Origin: Adineta steineri | Taxonomy: Eukaryota; Rotifera; Eurotatoria; Adinetida; Adinetidae | Direction of reading: 5' to 3' | DNA: 64,000 bases | Assembly: GCA_905250115.1 (NCBI GenBank) | Contig: CAJNOI010000021.1 | Span: 627,895 to 691,894 of the forward strand | Shown here: positions 1 through 12,670 of the stretch, piece after piece | Position numbering within the stretch: position 1 is the first letter of the stretch | How the letters are laid out: each line of letters starts with the position of its first letter | The notes under the pieces: generated by a model | Database searches by the model: none | What the model saw: only the letters and a program-made list of their open reading frames with translations | Told to the model about the DNA's origin: nothing | Translations under genes and position numbers: made by a program

Positions 1-276
1 CGCATTCTCTTGTTGAATTTTCACTTGGCTCTTCTCAGTTTACCGGTTCTCATCTTTCTTATTATGCATGCGATTCGAGTCGATCTTTTACCTGTCAAAA
101 CTATGAGAATCGTGCTTCTGATTCATAATTTACCAATGTCAGTGACGGTTGCTATTCTCTTTTGGTTTACACCAGATTTAAAACAAAGTCTAATCAATAC
201 TAGAAATCGATTATCACAATGTCTTTTAATCAAAAAGAATCGTGTGCAACCGATGAGAGCTAATCTTCGCTTTTAA
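1..276 (+). CDS. 3' end of a multi-span membrane protein (partial)
   Basis: The reading frame is open from base 1 to a TAA at 274-276, so the 5' part lies outside the window. The visible residues hold two to three hydrophobic stretches, the last ending in WFTPDLKQSLINTRNRL and followed by a basic tail rich in Lys/Arg. A hydrophobic run then a short basic cytoplasmic tail fits the last helices of a 7TM receptor, a common class in this window, but no diagnostic motif is visible, so the family is inference. A C-rich half of the dispersed hairpin repeat follows 40 bp after the stop. Confidence 0.5.
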   Translation, partial: RILLLNFHLALLSLPVLIFLIMHAIRVDLLPVKTMRIVLLIHNLPMSVTVAILFWFTPDLKQSLINTRNRLSQCLLIKKNRVQPMRANLRF

Positions 277-3051
277 TGAAACTATTTGATATGTCATCCA
301 TCTAGAAGGTCAAGTCACATCCACACCCTCTTTTTTAATCGAGTTTATTGTTTTTGTATTAGTGTATCATCTTCGAGGTCTATACGTAGTATCTCTTCTC
401 CTTCTATTGTAATTTTATGATTTGTCTGCTTTTATGGTTTTTCTTTTTTGTTGATCTTTTTCGTTTGTAGTGATGTCTAACTTCTGTATTGTCAGAATCT
501 AATGCTCGTCAGTTATTCCCAAATGATATATATAACTAATGAATAAAAATACTTCATTTGATGTTATTTTATATACTTTGAAAGATCTATTTATAATTGA
601 ATGTACCCTTGTAGTCCATCACAATTACATATAGAATGATGATCATATTAGATATTTTCAGTTGCTTTCTTTTAAAATAATATTTTATTCAAATCTTTCA
701 ACTGTGTGGAATAAGAATAAAATCAATTGTACACTACATTTCCGACAGCATATAATGTAGATACGCTTTCTCTTTCAACTGAATATAAAATAACTAAATA
801 TTTTATTCTTCAAGAAGCGTTTGTATTTTCTCCATAAATCCATGATTTTCGATGTATTCCTAAGAACAAGAACAGCAAATTTTGTGTGAAACACTTTGTT
901 GTCATATCCTTCCTAAAAAATTTCGATATCATGAATATTTTTTATGTTTACAGCAAATATAATACCAGACGTTTTATATCAGTTTTGAAAAAGGAAACGG
1001 ATTCATTGTTTTTCTCTATTGATAAATTCAAATGTTGTATTTGTTGAAAATATTTCAGAAAAAAAGAAAGTTCCCATTGACATCAATATCTAGGCGGACA
1101 CAGAAAAAAAATAAACTTCGCGTTTTTCTAATGTTCAGTTTTCAGTAATATATAGAAGAGTTTTTTTTATCATTCAAGTTAATTATTGAAGAATGGAACT
1201 AAAAAGAAATAACTTTTTTTATTTTATTCAATAGAAGACAAATATCAACAACAATTAATGATTTATGAATAATAAAAAATGAGAAGATGACTTTCTCAAT
1301 AATATTAATCATTAGTAATCAAATGAAGTTCTTCTCATTTTATTTTGTTTCATAGTTTTATAATTATATGTAATAGAATCATCAACTATATTCGACATTC
1401 TTCAAATTATTAAGTATCAAGAAATGGATTCCTAAATGATATCTTTCACTTTATTGTTATGTATTTGTTTGATTTAAAATTAAAATAAGTGACGGATTCC
1501 GATACTTACTGTATAGAATCGTTTTTATATAAAATATTTGTAAGAAAAAATATCATGTGTTAATGAAAGCGATAAGATCATTTTTGAATAAAATGTCGAA
1601 ATCTACGAGGTGGCATGTAAAATTAAACTAATTAGTTAATATGATCATTTCCATAGAAAGAAAAACATTAAAAATCAGCACTTTTCGAAGGAAATGCAAA
1701 GTTTCCTGAAAGAAAAAAATGTATTTGAACAAAGTATTTTATTATTTTTCATTCATTCATTTGAAAGTCTATAGGATTAAACTGTAATTATATTATTAGT
1801 TATCGAATTATTGTTGCAAAGATATTTGGTCGATGAAATAATTCAGTATTGATATAACTGTTGTTTCCTTCATGTTCATTTTGTCTACATTAATATTCAT
1901 AAATTAGGAAACAAACCTGAAATTTTGTTTTTCCACTGAGAAAAATGATTAAAAGAACATAAATAACTTTTCATAGTGTAGAGAGTAATGAGAAACAAAT
2001 ATAATACCCACAACCACAGACAGTCACATCTAAATGTAATTATTCAAAGAATCTACGTATTTCACATGACTATGATTGTAATTAGAATCATGGTTATAGT
2101 TCTCTCTATAGATTAGGAATAGCTAGTATAAGACTATAAATAAGTGAAGATCAAGTATTAATTATTCTTATTTTCTTAAATGCTCTATTTTGACCTTCAA
2201 TTAAATCAATGAATATCATAATTATGTATCTATTCTATGGAATAATTATTACATACGATAAAATCCATTTCTAACCATAAATATTGTCTAATTCTCAATT
2301 CATTTAAAAAGATCTTTGTGTATAGTAAAATATTTTGACGTCAGTTTTTTCTCTGTTAGGATATGATGCATATCCTTTGAACAGCGCTGATTTTCAATGT
2401 TTTATTAACTAATAATTACACTAAATGTTGTCTCAAACAGTTTCATATCAGCAAAAGTTTTTTTTGCAAGTTAATATTGAAAAAGGAAGTGTGCTCATTG
2501 TCTTATTGATATATAATGTTTTACATTAACACAATGATATACGTCATAAAAGAACTGATTATTTAAGAGAGGGAAAGAGAAAGCATGATAAATAGTTTTT
2601 CTATTATTTTAACAATTTTCTGGATGGAATTGGAATAAAAATCTTCTAAGATTAGTCGGTAAGGAATATTAGATATTATTTGAAATATAGATTTCAACGA
2701 TTAACGAGAAACACAAATGATTCTTTGTGAAAAAAGAAGATTCAATTAAATAGTTTAGCTTCTCTGTAATCATATTATCAATGGCTGGAAATGTATAAAT
2801 GAAAAAAGTTTTTTGTCAATTTTAGATTGTAGAAGTATTCAACTTTCAACAATGAACAATAACAACAGAATCGGAGTTGATAATGATGTAATTTATTGAA
2901 AGAAAGCAACATCATATAATATAATATTTTTTTTGGTTTATTATTTTAGTCTGAAACAGTTACGTCGAATACTCCGCAACCAAAAACATTGTATGTATCT
3001 TATGAATTATAGACAGTGATAAAAAAGATTTATTATTCTAGATGTGAATAT
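277..3051. other. AT-rich intergenic stretch without a recognisable gene
   Basis: I see no coding region in this roughly 2.8 kb. It is strongly AT-rich with frequent stops in every frame. The only structured item is the C-rich half hairpin near 316-330. A short open stretch after a TTTAG at about 2949 (beginning SETVTSNTPQ) could be an upstream exon of the following kelch gene, but I cannot connect it. Confidence 0.5.
316..330. repeat. Half copy of the telomere-like hairpin repeat (C-rich arm)
   Basis: CACATCCACACCCTC matches the right arm of the dispersed hairpin family. No G-rich left arm is visible beside it. It lies 40 bp after the stop codon of the preceding gene. Confidence 0.5.
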
Positions 3052-5629
3052 ATGAAAAGAAGAAAAGGAATGTGGATTACATTTACTATTATTGTACTTG
3101 TTATAATTATAACAATTCCAATTGTTATCTCCAAAACAAAAATAATAAACAGTGAAACAACACCAACAATAGAAGAAACAACAATTGAAATAACAACAGA
3201 AATGGAAGTACCACAAACTACAGGTAGTGAAAATGAGATAATCATTTATTTTGAAGTTAATATAGGATAAATTATTTCAAATGACAGAAGTAGGACTTCA
3301 TTATTCATCATAAGAACTTATACATGATACTTCTAAGCAACAATATCAAAAGTTTTTCTGTGATTCATAATGGAATTTTTAGCATGTAGAAGAATATTTA
3401 TTAAGAATACGTCCCTGATTTGTATGTTATAGATACTAGTAATGTTAGTATTAGCTGAAATTTTCAGTTTGATTAAATCACTCCTTGCTACACAAATAAA
3501 TAAAACGCGCGTAGAATTTTCAATTTTTCACGGAATATGCTTGAATAAAGGTTAATTTTACATATGATTCCCTTCAGAAGTTTTGGCCAATCTATAAGAA
3601 CCACTAAAATACCATTAACAAAATAGATCTTACGCGTTTTACCGTGTTTTATGCGGTAACAAGCAATCACTCTAATATTTCTGTTGATAACAGAGGACAT
3701 CAAAGCCTATATCATCCAAGATATTCATGGGATGATAAATTCCGATTTGTACAAAATTCAAATAAAGTGGCTATATAAGAAGTTTTCTGTAAATTTAATT
3801 GAATACTTTTAAGGATAATCATAGAAAACTCTTCTAATTCAAGAAAAGATAGAAATGAAATTGAAGTCTAAGCTCGGATTAAGGTGGGTTGGGCTGCATC
3901 AAGTCAAATCAAAAATATATATCTATATGTATGTATATCAAATATCTTGAGGATGTGAGTGGTTGAGAGTGTGTGTGAAGAGAAGATAGTCACCCAGACT
4001 CACATCCACACCCTTAAAGAAAAAGAAATAAATTAACAGACAAACATTATTCAATTGTTTAGTCTCAATATAAAAACGTTTTTTTCTAAAATAGAACCAA
4101 CTACGACATCAACATCAACAACAACATCGACAACAAAAACAAAATCAACAACAACAACAGAAATACCGAGTAAGTACTATGATCGATGCGGGAATTATAC
4201 TTTCTTACTTATGGTCATCATCCTCATTCACATTCAGTCTTACCTATATCATGACACATTCGTACACCAACCATCCAACATGGTTAGAGTACATCTTGTT
4301 TCCAGTATGTTGAACAGTATAGAATGACTTTCACTCAAATTCTGAATATTGATCATTATTCATCATAACTGAACTGTAGGACAGTGTTTGAGTCTCGTCA
4401 GTTCGCGACATCAATAGAACTCGAAAAATATCAATGAAGTCGTTTTTAACATATTTTTGATTAATTTGATTTAACATGTTTCAATGAGTCTTATATTAAT
4501 CATAAAAGAAAAGACAAGTTTATTGAAGCTTTGAAATCATTTAATCTGCTATCAAGTGATAGATAACTTATACATATGAGAAATTCGAAGTCATTTTAAG
4601 GAGAACATTTTTTCTCGTTTTTATATATCTTATTTAGAATGGACAATGGCAGGAAACATGAGTACTGCACGAAGACATCATACAGCAACCATATTAATAA
4701 ATGGATTCGTATTAGTGACTGCTGGATACAACGGCTTTACTCATCTCAAGAGTGCTGAATTGTATAATCCATCAACAGATACTTGGACAACTACGGCAAA
4801 CTTGAGTATCGCGCGATCTTATCACACAGCGTCCATATTAGCAGATGGATCAGTATTAGTTGCTGGTGGATACAACGGTACTTATCTTGATAGTGCTGAA
4901 TTGTACAATCCATTGACAGACACTTGGGCAATGGCACGGAGTATGAATGCCGCACGAGGAAAACATACAGCAATCACATTAACAAATGGATCAGTATTAG
5001 TTGTTGATGGATATAATAGTACTAAAACTTATCTTAATAATGCTGAATTGTACAATCCATCAACAGGCACTTGGACAAACATAGGAAGCAGGCATGTCGC
5101 ACGACAATATCACACGGTATCCACATTAGAAGATGGATCAGTATTAGTTGCTGGTGCATCCACTAGCAGTATTATTAATCAATATAGTGCTGAATTATAT
5201 ATTCCATCAATAGACACTTGGAGATCTACAGGAGACATGAGATACCGCCGATCTTTTCACACAGCATCCACATTACTAAGTGGATTTGTATTAGTTGCTG
5301 GTGGATCCAACAAGGGTGCTTTGGATAGTGCTGAATTGTACGATCCATTAAAAGGCACTTGGACAGTGACAGGAAACATGGATGTCATACGACATGATCA
5401 CACAGCATCCACATTAACAAATGGGTATGTATTAGTTACTGGTGGATACAGCAGTGCTACTCTCAATAGTGCTGAATTGTACAATCCAACAACACGCACT
5501 TGGACAACCACAGGACGCATGAATGCCGCACGACAGTATCACACAGCATCCACATTAGCAAATGGAAAAGTATTAGTTACTGGTGGAATGGGCAGCAGCA
5601 CTACTCTCAGTAGTGCTGAGCTTTACTAA
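3052..5629 (+). CDS. TM-anchored kelch-repeat protein, 3 exons
   Basis: Proposed exons are 3052-3223, 4095-4169 and 4638-5629. Phases agree at both junctions and the sum is 412 residues. The start ATG gives MKRRKGM, then one hydrophobic helix (about residues 8-26), so type II topology is likely. A Thr/Ser-rich stalk follows (end of exon 1 and exon 2), then exon 3 with seven kelch-type repeats of about 47 residues. The repeat pattern is AR.xHTAS.L..G.VLV.GGY followed by SAELYNP.T.TW, typical of a beta-propeller with galactose-oxidase-like blades. Repeats 5 and 6 are slightly diverged. Function is unknown; an extracellular ligand-binding or adhesion role is inference. Intron 1 (3224-4094) is unusually long for this window and contains a hairpin repeat at 3946-4015. 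Confidence 0.8.
3946..4015. repeat. Telomere-like hairpin repeat copy
   Basis: The left arm begins CTTGAGGATGTGAGTGG and the right arm ends CTCACATCCACACCCTT. The loop is purine-rich on this strand. It lies in intron 1 of the kelch gene. Confidence 0.7.
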
Positions 5630-5750
5630 TCGATATAGACAGAATGACATTTTCTTTTTTGAATTAAATCATACAAATTTTATATATAATCACAGTATTT
5701 AATCATTCACCAAATAATATATGAGTTGAAATAATATTTTGAAGTGATAT

Positions 5751-5831
5751 CTTGAGAATGTGGGTGGAATGAGAGTGTGGGTGTACGTGTGAGTATTATT
5801 TCCATCTGACATTCACACTCACACCCTCAAG
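5751..5831. repeat. Telomere-like hairpin repeat copy
   Basis: It starts CTTGAGAATGTGGGTGG and ends CACTCACACCCTCAAG, so the outer six bases CTTGAG/CTCAAG pair perfectly. The loop contains GAGTATTATTTCC, shared with copies at 22.5 and 23.0 kb. It begins 122 bp after the kelch stop codon. Confidence 0.75.
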
Positions 5832-6770
5832 ATTTAGCTCTATTCGTTGATAAATGAATGTTTTAATCAGATTCTTAGCAATTAGATAGATTATCTCAAG
5901 TGCCATTGCTGGTAGATCAGCGAAAGCAAGTGCATCCTTGTAAAACACAAAACTAGCTAAAACATAATCTATCAAAATCCACTCAGCATCTATGCAATTA
6001 AATTTTTATTGCTTTTCAACTATTCGATTTATATAAATTATGATTAATTTCGCAGGTGAGTTTTCAAAAACACACTATTTTAGGAGATTAGTTTTAGAGC
6101 AAGAATTGGGCGACATAATACTTTATCAAAACTTGAAAATCGAGGCAAACTGAATAATTGTTATGAAATTCGTTTTTATAGATAAGAAAAGTGACGAATA
6201 ATTAACGTATTGCTTGATTTAGTATAGTTTCATGGTATTTACTGTTCTATCATTCAACATCCATCACACTGTGAGCTCGTAGAAAAATAACCTGTATTTT
6301 TCTTGGTATGTTGTTTGAGGGAGCATGGATAGCATGGGTGTGTGTACATTAGTACTTCGATAAACACGTGATCTACAGCCAAGTCTAAAAAAGAGCTCCA
6401 CTAAGGCACATACATTGTTCGAAAACCTTGCAAATACCTTTATTATTCTTTTTTGTCCTAATCGATTCTCTAGAAAATTTCAGTTTATTGATACCACATT
6501 CTTTGTAAGCAGCCGATGAGTTAAGAAATGTTTTTGAGAAAAATCCATTTATCTTCGAAACAAGATATTTAATTGCGCGGAGCCCTTATAGTAAGTCATC
6601 TAGACCACGTATCATTCAAAACAAATCTTTTTCCATATGCTGTTGTATATTTTTGTTCGTGATAATGATTTCGACTAAAAACATTTATTGGTTAGAATAC
6701 TGAGTGCTTATTAATAAGAAAAAAATAAGAGAAATAGCTGTATAGTGTCAAGAAAGATTTCGTTTTCGAG
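5832..6770. other. Intergenic region, no gene seen
   Basis: AT-rich sequence between the kelch gene and the convergent Ly6-like gene. No reading frame with coding character is visible on either strand. Confidence 0.4.
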
Positions 6771-7300
6771 TCAATGGATAAATGTATTGGCCAAACAGAG
6801 GAGACCAGTGACGAGCAGCATTATTGTCGAGAAGGAGTAGTGAGACGAGGCAGTATTGCAAAGATCACGATAACAACAGCAACGTGTCGCTTTTGATAGA
6901 CCTCCTAGAACAGTAGTTTCCAAGCAAGTATCGTTGCCATCAGAACACGTGCTGCCATCAGGAAGGGTACCGCCGGCACCACGGGTAGTGCCTTGGAAGC
7001 CAACAAGATTTCCAATGAATTTCTACAGTTCATAAAAATGAAAAGAAATAATAGTGAATGAAAGAAGAGTCAATATCAGCGTTTACCCAACAATAGTTGT
7101 CGTTAGTGCCTTTTATGTCAGCATCAGGTTTACCGTAGGGTTCTTTACAACCTAGGCACTGGTAACATTGACGAGCATCAGTAACACACACACCTAATAA
7201 AAAAATTGAACCAACGCTCGTAATGTAACAATCACCGTTGTAACTTACTAATAGCCAGTAGACTAATACCAACAATCAATATAGTTTTAATGCTGACCAT
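6771..7300 (-). CDS. Ly6/uPAR-like (three-finger) GPI-anchored small protein, 3 exons
   Basis: Exons on the minus strand are 7300-7249, 7193-7087 and 7022-6771. Phases match and give 136 residues. It starts with a signal peptide (MVSIKTILIVGISLLAIS). The mature part is Cys-rich: CYQCLGCKEPYG near the N-terminus and RCCCYRDLCN near the C-terminus, the latter resembling the CC..D.CN signature that closes Ly6/uPAR folds. After SSHYSFS comes a hydrophobic tail ending CLANTFIH, as expected for a GPI-attachment signal. Two short introns hide it from simple ORF calling. The predicted product sits on the outer cell surface; ligand or role is unknown. Confidence 0.8.
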
Positions 7301-9085
7301 TTTTTTTCTTTATTGTATAAGAAATGAAACGAGCAGAGATTTATGTCAATAATTTATAGAGGACTGATAAATCTCTTTCTCCTTTTGCGAACCTAAATTT
7401 AATTATGCTTTACCATTCGTCCTTATCCGAGAAGCACTCAAAATTATAATATTGAATACATTTGTTACACTCAAGTTTGCCAGTATACTCAGGCAATCGA
7501 TCGTAAACAGTAATCCACAAGTAGTCATAAACATCGATCTGTCGATAAGAATATGCGTATATTATACACAACTTTGCATTTCAGCAATATCATATGAAGA
7601 ATCTTTTCGATTACAATTTGCAATAAAAAGTCTTTTAACTACAAGATACTCTTGTATAAAAAAGAAAAGATAATCTTTTAAATTTTTGTCATATTTTGGA
7701 CGAAACAGAAGCATACAAAATGACACTGTCCTTACCATTTACAAAGATCACTTAGGTGAATTTTTCAATATGCTTCGTTTTAAAGTTTTGAGTGTGAGGA
7801 TGTTGGTGGGAGTCTGATACTTTTTACCCTAGCTTTCGATTTGATTCTTGCTACTAGTTTGCGTTCTATAATCCTATTTTATTTTCTACCCTCTTTCTGT
7901 CTATAGCAAGATATTTGGTGTTAAGTGATTGATTTGCACACGATTGTTATGGATGTTGTTTGCCCATCTCTTTCTCTTCATTATCGATCTGATCTTGGTC
8001 ATAGCGTCGTTTCTTTTGACGCGAAAAACGATAACTTATCTATCCCATCTAGATCAGTTTTGCTTCTCAGTTCCTCTCAACGTCGTTGGCTATTTAAAAG
8101 TATATTGTCTTCAATACCGTTTTGAATCTGTGTTATGGGCGTGGGTGTGGATGTATGATGAACACAATATCTATACTCACCCACACCCGGTGGCTTTTTA
8201 ATCATGGTTGAACAATTTTATATATTTGGCAACGTTGATAGATTTACTGAAATTTACATGTATTGTGATTATGTCATTATAAGTATTATATTCATCATAC
8301 ATTATGGCAGTTTTCTTTTAATACCACCTTTCCTATTTACTTGTTCAGAATGTCATTAAGGACTAAAGTAGAAAATATTGAAAACAAGAGGAAAATCTTA
8401 AAAAATATTCTCAATTCAATCAAGAAAAAGGATTGCAAATTCATAATCTTCTAACTCTATTTTCTTAAAACTGAGTTGTGTCTCACCAGCTACCACTTAT
8501 GAAATGAAGTATGTAAATTAAAAAAAAGATTTTGATAAATAATGTTCTATTTGTAGGACTAACACATAACAAGTCGAGATTACCATCACAGGCAATCCTC
8601 TTAATAATTATAAAGATTGAACCACATTTAGAGACACAACATTTTTATCTAAAAATATTTCGTATAAAGAAATGATGACGTTCTAGGCGCTTTTGAATGA
8701 CCTTGTGTGAATATTTCATCGCTGACATCGATTTTGTTTTGAACTCAGCTTATAGAATGATGCATTTCAATGGCGTTTAAATTCAAATAAATGGTTTATT
8801 TATTTATGTTAATTCGGCAATGATAATAGATGAATAACAGTTACGAAGAATAGTATAACTAATATTTTCTTTTTATATCCTTTCATTTTTCATTTCATAC
8901 TGCATCACTTTACTTTAATTAACTAAGGTATTTCAACATATAAACACTGACGTACATTGCCATATTCTGACATATGTCATTTTTAATCGTTCTAATTACC
9001 TGAGTAGGCGTTTGAGATATATAAAAAAACATACAAATAAGTTTCTTTTTCAAATTTTATATTCTATTTTCTGCAAATTATCTCA
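7301..9085. other. Intergenic region with one weak ORF
   Basis: This is the probable promoter side of both the Ly6-like gene and the downstream receptor. An open stretch at 7929-8201 encodes a hydrophobic N-terminal half (MLFAHLFLFIIDLILVIA) and runs into a hairpin repeat. It could be a decayed membrane-protein exon but I cannot place it in a family. A weak G-rich stretch lies near 7788-7812. Nothing else is recognisable. Confidence 0.35.
8137..8188. repeat. Telomere-like hairpin repeat copy
   Basis: GGGCGTGGGTGTGG on the left pairs with CTCACCCACACCC on the right across a loop of about 24 bases. It overlaps the 3' part of a weak hydrophobic ORF. Confidence 0.75.
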
Positions 9086-10045
9086 ATGTCGACGGTATCA
9101 TTATTTTATTCTATTGCACATAATCTATTTCAGTTTGGAGGTCCAATACTAGCAAGTGTTGGTACTATTAGTTGCATATTGAATTTAATGGTATTCACAA
9201 AAAGTAGTTTACGCAAAAATCCATGTGCAATATGCTTGATAGCAGTTAATATTAGTAATTTCTTGTTTATATATTTTGGTCTACTTTTTACAATACTTGC
9301 AACTGGTTATAATATTGATCCTAGTTCGTACAACATAGTTTGCTGTCGATTTCGATTCTATATAGCTACGGTTCTTCCATGCTATGAATCGTCTTGTCTT
9401 ATTTTAGCATCTATTGATCGCACATTACTCACGTCATCAAATGCAACAACACGACAACGTAGTACATGTCGTGCAACTATTATAAGTATAATTAGCATAT
9501 GTTTCTTTTGGACAGTTTTTCATGTTCATGCATGGATTTTCACACAAATTCTAGAATATGAACCTAATTACTTTGTTTGTTTTAACCAACCAGGTGCATA
9601 TACTGTATTCATAACCTATTATTCACTTACAATCAATGGAATTCTTCCACCTGCACTCATGGTAATATTTGGATGTTGGACAGTGAAAAATATTCGTCAA
9701 GCACGTCGTATAGGACAGCGTTTAACAACAGTACATACTGGCATTGTTGCAGTTGGTAGACCACATATACTACAATCTAAAGATCAACAACTTATTCGAA
9801 TGTTACTTGTAGACACAATTACCTATGTTATATGTAAATCTCCACTAATAATCCTATATATCTATGAACAAATTACGCAGTATACAGAAAAGAGTGCAGA
9901 CCAGCAAGCTATTGAACAGGCGATTTTACAAATAACATACTTTTTATTTTTTACTGAGAGTTGCATTGGTTGTTATACAAATATCTTGGTATCGAAAACG
10001 TTTCGCAAAGAACTAAAGCGTATTCTAACGAACACTCGATTATAA
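9086..10045 (+). CDS. Rhodopsin-like 7TM receptor, single exon
   Basis: A complete intronless frame of 319 residues with seven hydrophobic segments, a typical class A length. TM1 (about 15-37) is followed by the short loop FTKSSLRKNPC. The end of TM3 reads LASIDRTLL, a DRY-box equivalent (DRT). TM5 is near ITYYSLTINGILPPALMVIF. The third intracellular loop is basic (RQARRIGQR), and a C-terminal helix 8 region reads SKTFRKELKRIL. The motif GYNIDP after TM2 is shared with the receptor at 11.6-12.7 kb, so the two are paralogues. A peptide-receptor (FMRFamide-receptor-like) role is family inference; the ligand is unknown. Confidence 0.85.
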   Translation: MSTVSLFYSIAHNLFQFGGPILASVGTISCILNLMVFTKSSLRKNPCAICLIAVNISNFLFIYFGLLFTILATGYNIDPSSYNIVCCRFRFYIATVLPCYESSCLILASIDRTLLTSSNATTRQRSTCRATIISIISICFFWTVFHVHAWIFTQILEYEPNYFVCFNQPGAYTVFITYYSLTINGILPPALMVIFGCWTVKNIRQARRIGQRLTTVHTGIVAVGRPHILQSKDQQLIRMLLVDTITYVICKSPLIILYIYEQITQYTEKSADQQAIEQAILQITYFLFFTESCIGCYTNILVSKTFRKELKRILTNTRL

Positions 10046-11590
10046 CATTTTCGTCAAAAACAATAACTATAAAAATCCTTTTATTAGAATATATAAATGT
10101 TGTTATATTCGCTTCTAGAGTCTTTAATTATTATCTGAAAATAAAGTGATAATAATACATCAGAAATTCATTTAAGATAAATTCTCTTAGTAAATAGTGA
10201 CGATAGTTAACTATCAGAAAAGTATGTATGTATTAACGCTATATCAACGAAAACATTCTATCGAATAATAACTTGACAATTGAGATTATTTGTCATATAT
10301 AAATTGCCAGTATTAGAGATGAAGCTTAGAAAATATTTGACATTGATTAAAAACAAACGACATTATCAGTCAACAATTGTTTAACCAAATATTCATTTAA
10401 AGTTATAAAGCATAAAATAGTCTCATCGTATCGTCTTTTCTATTGACACATCGATTAATTTAATCGTTAAATAATTTATTTTTATTTAATTCTTAATTCG
10501 ATTTTTTTAGTAAATGCATATATGCATGAAATGGAATGGGTTCTGAAGTAGTTAATTTATATGAATAAAATACCAGAAAATATCCGTAATATAATCAAGA
10601 AAAAAAATAGAAGATATTATTATTACAACGGTTTGTTTTTATTCTGATTATCAAGTCTTCATTTCAAGATGAAAACTTTTTTTCTTCAAATTGAAGTTAG
10701 AATCTAATAGAATTGATTCAATTTATGTTTACTTGATATTTTTTCATTGAAATCTACATGAATATTTACTGTTATACTTTCGATAAGAAAATCAATATTT
10801 ATTTTTTTAATAATAATGATATTGAACGTACAAAGGTAGATGAACTGTTAGTTAATTGAAAAAAGCTGATATCTAATTTCCTTTTAACATATATTCTATT
10901 AATCATATAATAAGTAAAACTGTTTTTTAATCAAGGGTGTGGGTGTGGATATGCGTGCATGACACACTGATGTTCAATTCACCTTTATTCATACTCTTCC
11001 CTCTCACACTCTTCAAATCACAATATATTTCTGTTGAAGTATCATTTTTCTTGTACTTTAAAAGAACGATTTGTCGACGTATGAAATGCGCAAATTTATA
11101 GAAAATTAGACTGAATCAAAGAAAATACTGAGAGATCCGTGTGCTTTGTCATATCCGATAATTATGGAGACATGTTTCTTTATGCTTGCATTCACAACTG
11201 AGAGCAAATCTTTTTAATGTATTTAAATCATCTCTTACATGATTATGCGTTTTTGTCGGTATAATTGAAAGATAATTTCAAAGTATATAGCGTGAAGTGT
11301 TCTTTGATAATCATCTAAGTATTATGAATGCACTTTATCATCATAAAAGCACGTTTTTTTCTGCGTGGAAATACATTAGTATAAAAAGAAACGGATGGTA
11401 TTTCCATTTTCTTTCTTTATATCTACATCTAGAATATTCTAGTGCTTCTTTCTTGTTGATTATAACACGAAGTAGTAAAAAAAAAAGTATTTTGATTGAG
11501 TTAAATGTTTTGAGAGGTATACTAACAGACAGAGAAGATTTCTTAGTTTTGAATTTATTCAACAAAGATATATATATTCTTTCAAATAAA
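10046..11590. other. AT-rich intergenic region between two receptor genes
   Basis: No coding region is recognisable apart from an open N-terminal extension to the downstream receptor frame (from 11297). I regard that extension as 5' leader because it lacks coding character and the receptor-like N-terminus starts at 11591. A hairpin repeat lies at 10933-11016. Confidence 0.4.
10933..11016. repeat. Telomere-like hairpin repeat copy, right arm degenerate
   Basis: The left arm AAGGGTGTGGGTGTGG is near-perfect. The right arm (TCTCACACTCTTCAA) has diverged. Confidence 0.6.
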
Positions 11591-12670
11591 ATGTCTTCAT
11601 CAAATGTTACTACTTCATCTGCTATTCAAAATGAAATTGATACAATTAATTCGTTTATTATTTCATATGCACGTTATGTGTATCCTATTATCTTTTTATT
11701 TGGTATTATTTGTAATATTTTAAACATTTATGTTTTTACACAATCAACTTTAAAACGAAATCCATGTTGTATGTATTTCTTGGCATCATCTTTCGCTGCA
11801 CTTATATATACTGCTGTGAATCTACCACTTCGAACTCTTCAAATGGGATACAATATTGATCCAACTGTCACTGTGCTTGTAGTTTGTAAATTAAAAAACT
11901 TTTTTGTATATACATGGAGGTAAATTTTAGAATGAAAATCTATATAATTTCTTTCATTTATTTAAATGTAATTAGAGCATTAGCAGTATGGTTTCTGACT
12001 CTTGCTTGTATTGACCGGTAAAGCAATTTATTTTAATAAAGAGTTTATTTATTTGTTTTGTTTTAATAATACTGGTAGATTTTTACATAGTTCATCAAAT
12101 GTCAATTTTCGAGGATGGAGTAGCTATAAAGTGGCTTCTCGTGTAATTCCTTTAACATTTCTTTTAGCTCATCTTGCATATTTACATGTGGCAGTTTTTT
12201 ATGAAATTCTTTTACCTCGTCGAACTTGTTCAATTCTAAGTAGCTCTTATGCAATGTTTCTTGGTATATGGCATCTACTTACATATGGCACAGGAGCCCC
12301 TTTGCTGATGCTATTTTTCTCTTTACTTACTATTCAACATATTCGCCATCGACAAATAGTGCCTGTAAATTCACAAATAAATGAAGCAATTAGAAAATCA
12401 AATAAAGATAGAAGTTTGGTTCGTATGGCTTTATTTCAATGCTTAATAGTTGGATTAACAACAACTGCGTATGCTGCTTTTCAATGGTATTCTACATTAA
12501 CATCAAATCAAGTTAAAAGTAATCTTCAATTAACAAAAGATAATTTAGCGGCTAATATTGTTGGATCCATTTCGGCAGCGGGTCATAGTACAACGTTTTT
12601 TATTTTTACGTTAACAAGTCGAATGTTTAGAAAACAATTATTATGTCATCATCGTCAAGAAATATTTTAA
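11591..12670 (+). CDS. Rhodopsin-like 7TM receptor, 3 exons
   Basis: Exons 11591-11919, 11976-12017 and 12079-12670 join in phase to 320 residues. I chose the ATG at 11591 because it gives a short Ser/Thr/Asn-rich extracellular N-terminus (MSSSNVTTSS) directly before TM1. The frame is open upstream to 11297, but that stretch is not receptor-like. TM1 is followed by FTQSTLKRNPC and the loop GYNIDP, both shared with the receptor at 9.1 kb. The 42-base exon 2 plus the first bases of exon 3 encode the TM3 end LACIDRFLHS, the DRY-box equivalent. Exon 3 holds TM4-TM7 and ends SRMFRKQLLCHHRQ. The ligand is unknown. The contrast of three exons here with an intronless paralogue suggests intron loss or retroposition in the other copy. 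Confidence 0.82.

Noticed and set aside
7452-7673. 73-residue plus-strand open frame
   Set aside because: No ATG at the open start, no splice context and no domain character. It lies upstream of the Ly6-like gene and looks incidental.
11297-11590. N-terminal extension of the second receptor
   Set aside because: The stretch has no receptor character; the ATG at 11591 gives a typical short N-terminus before TM1.
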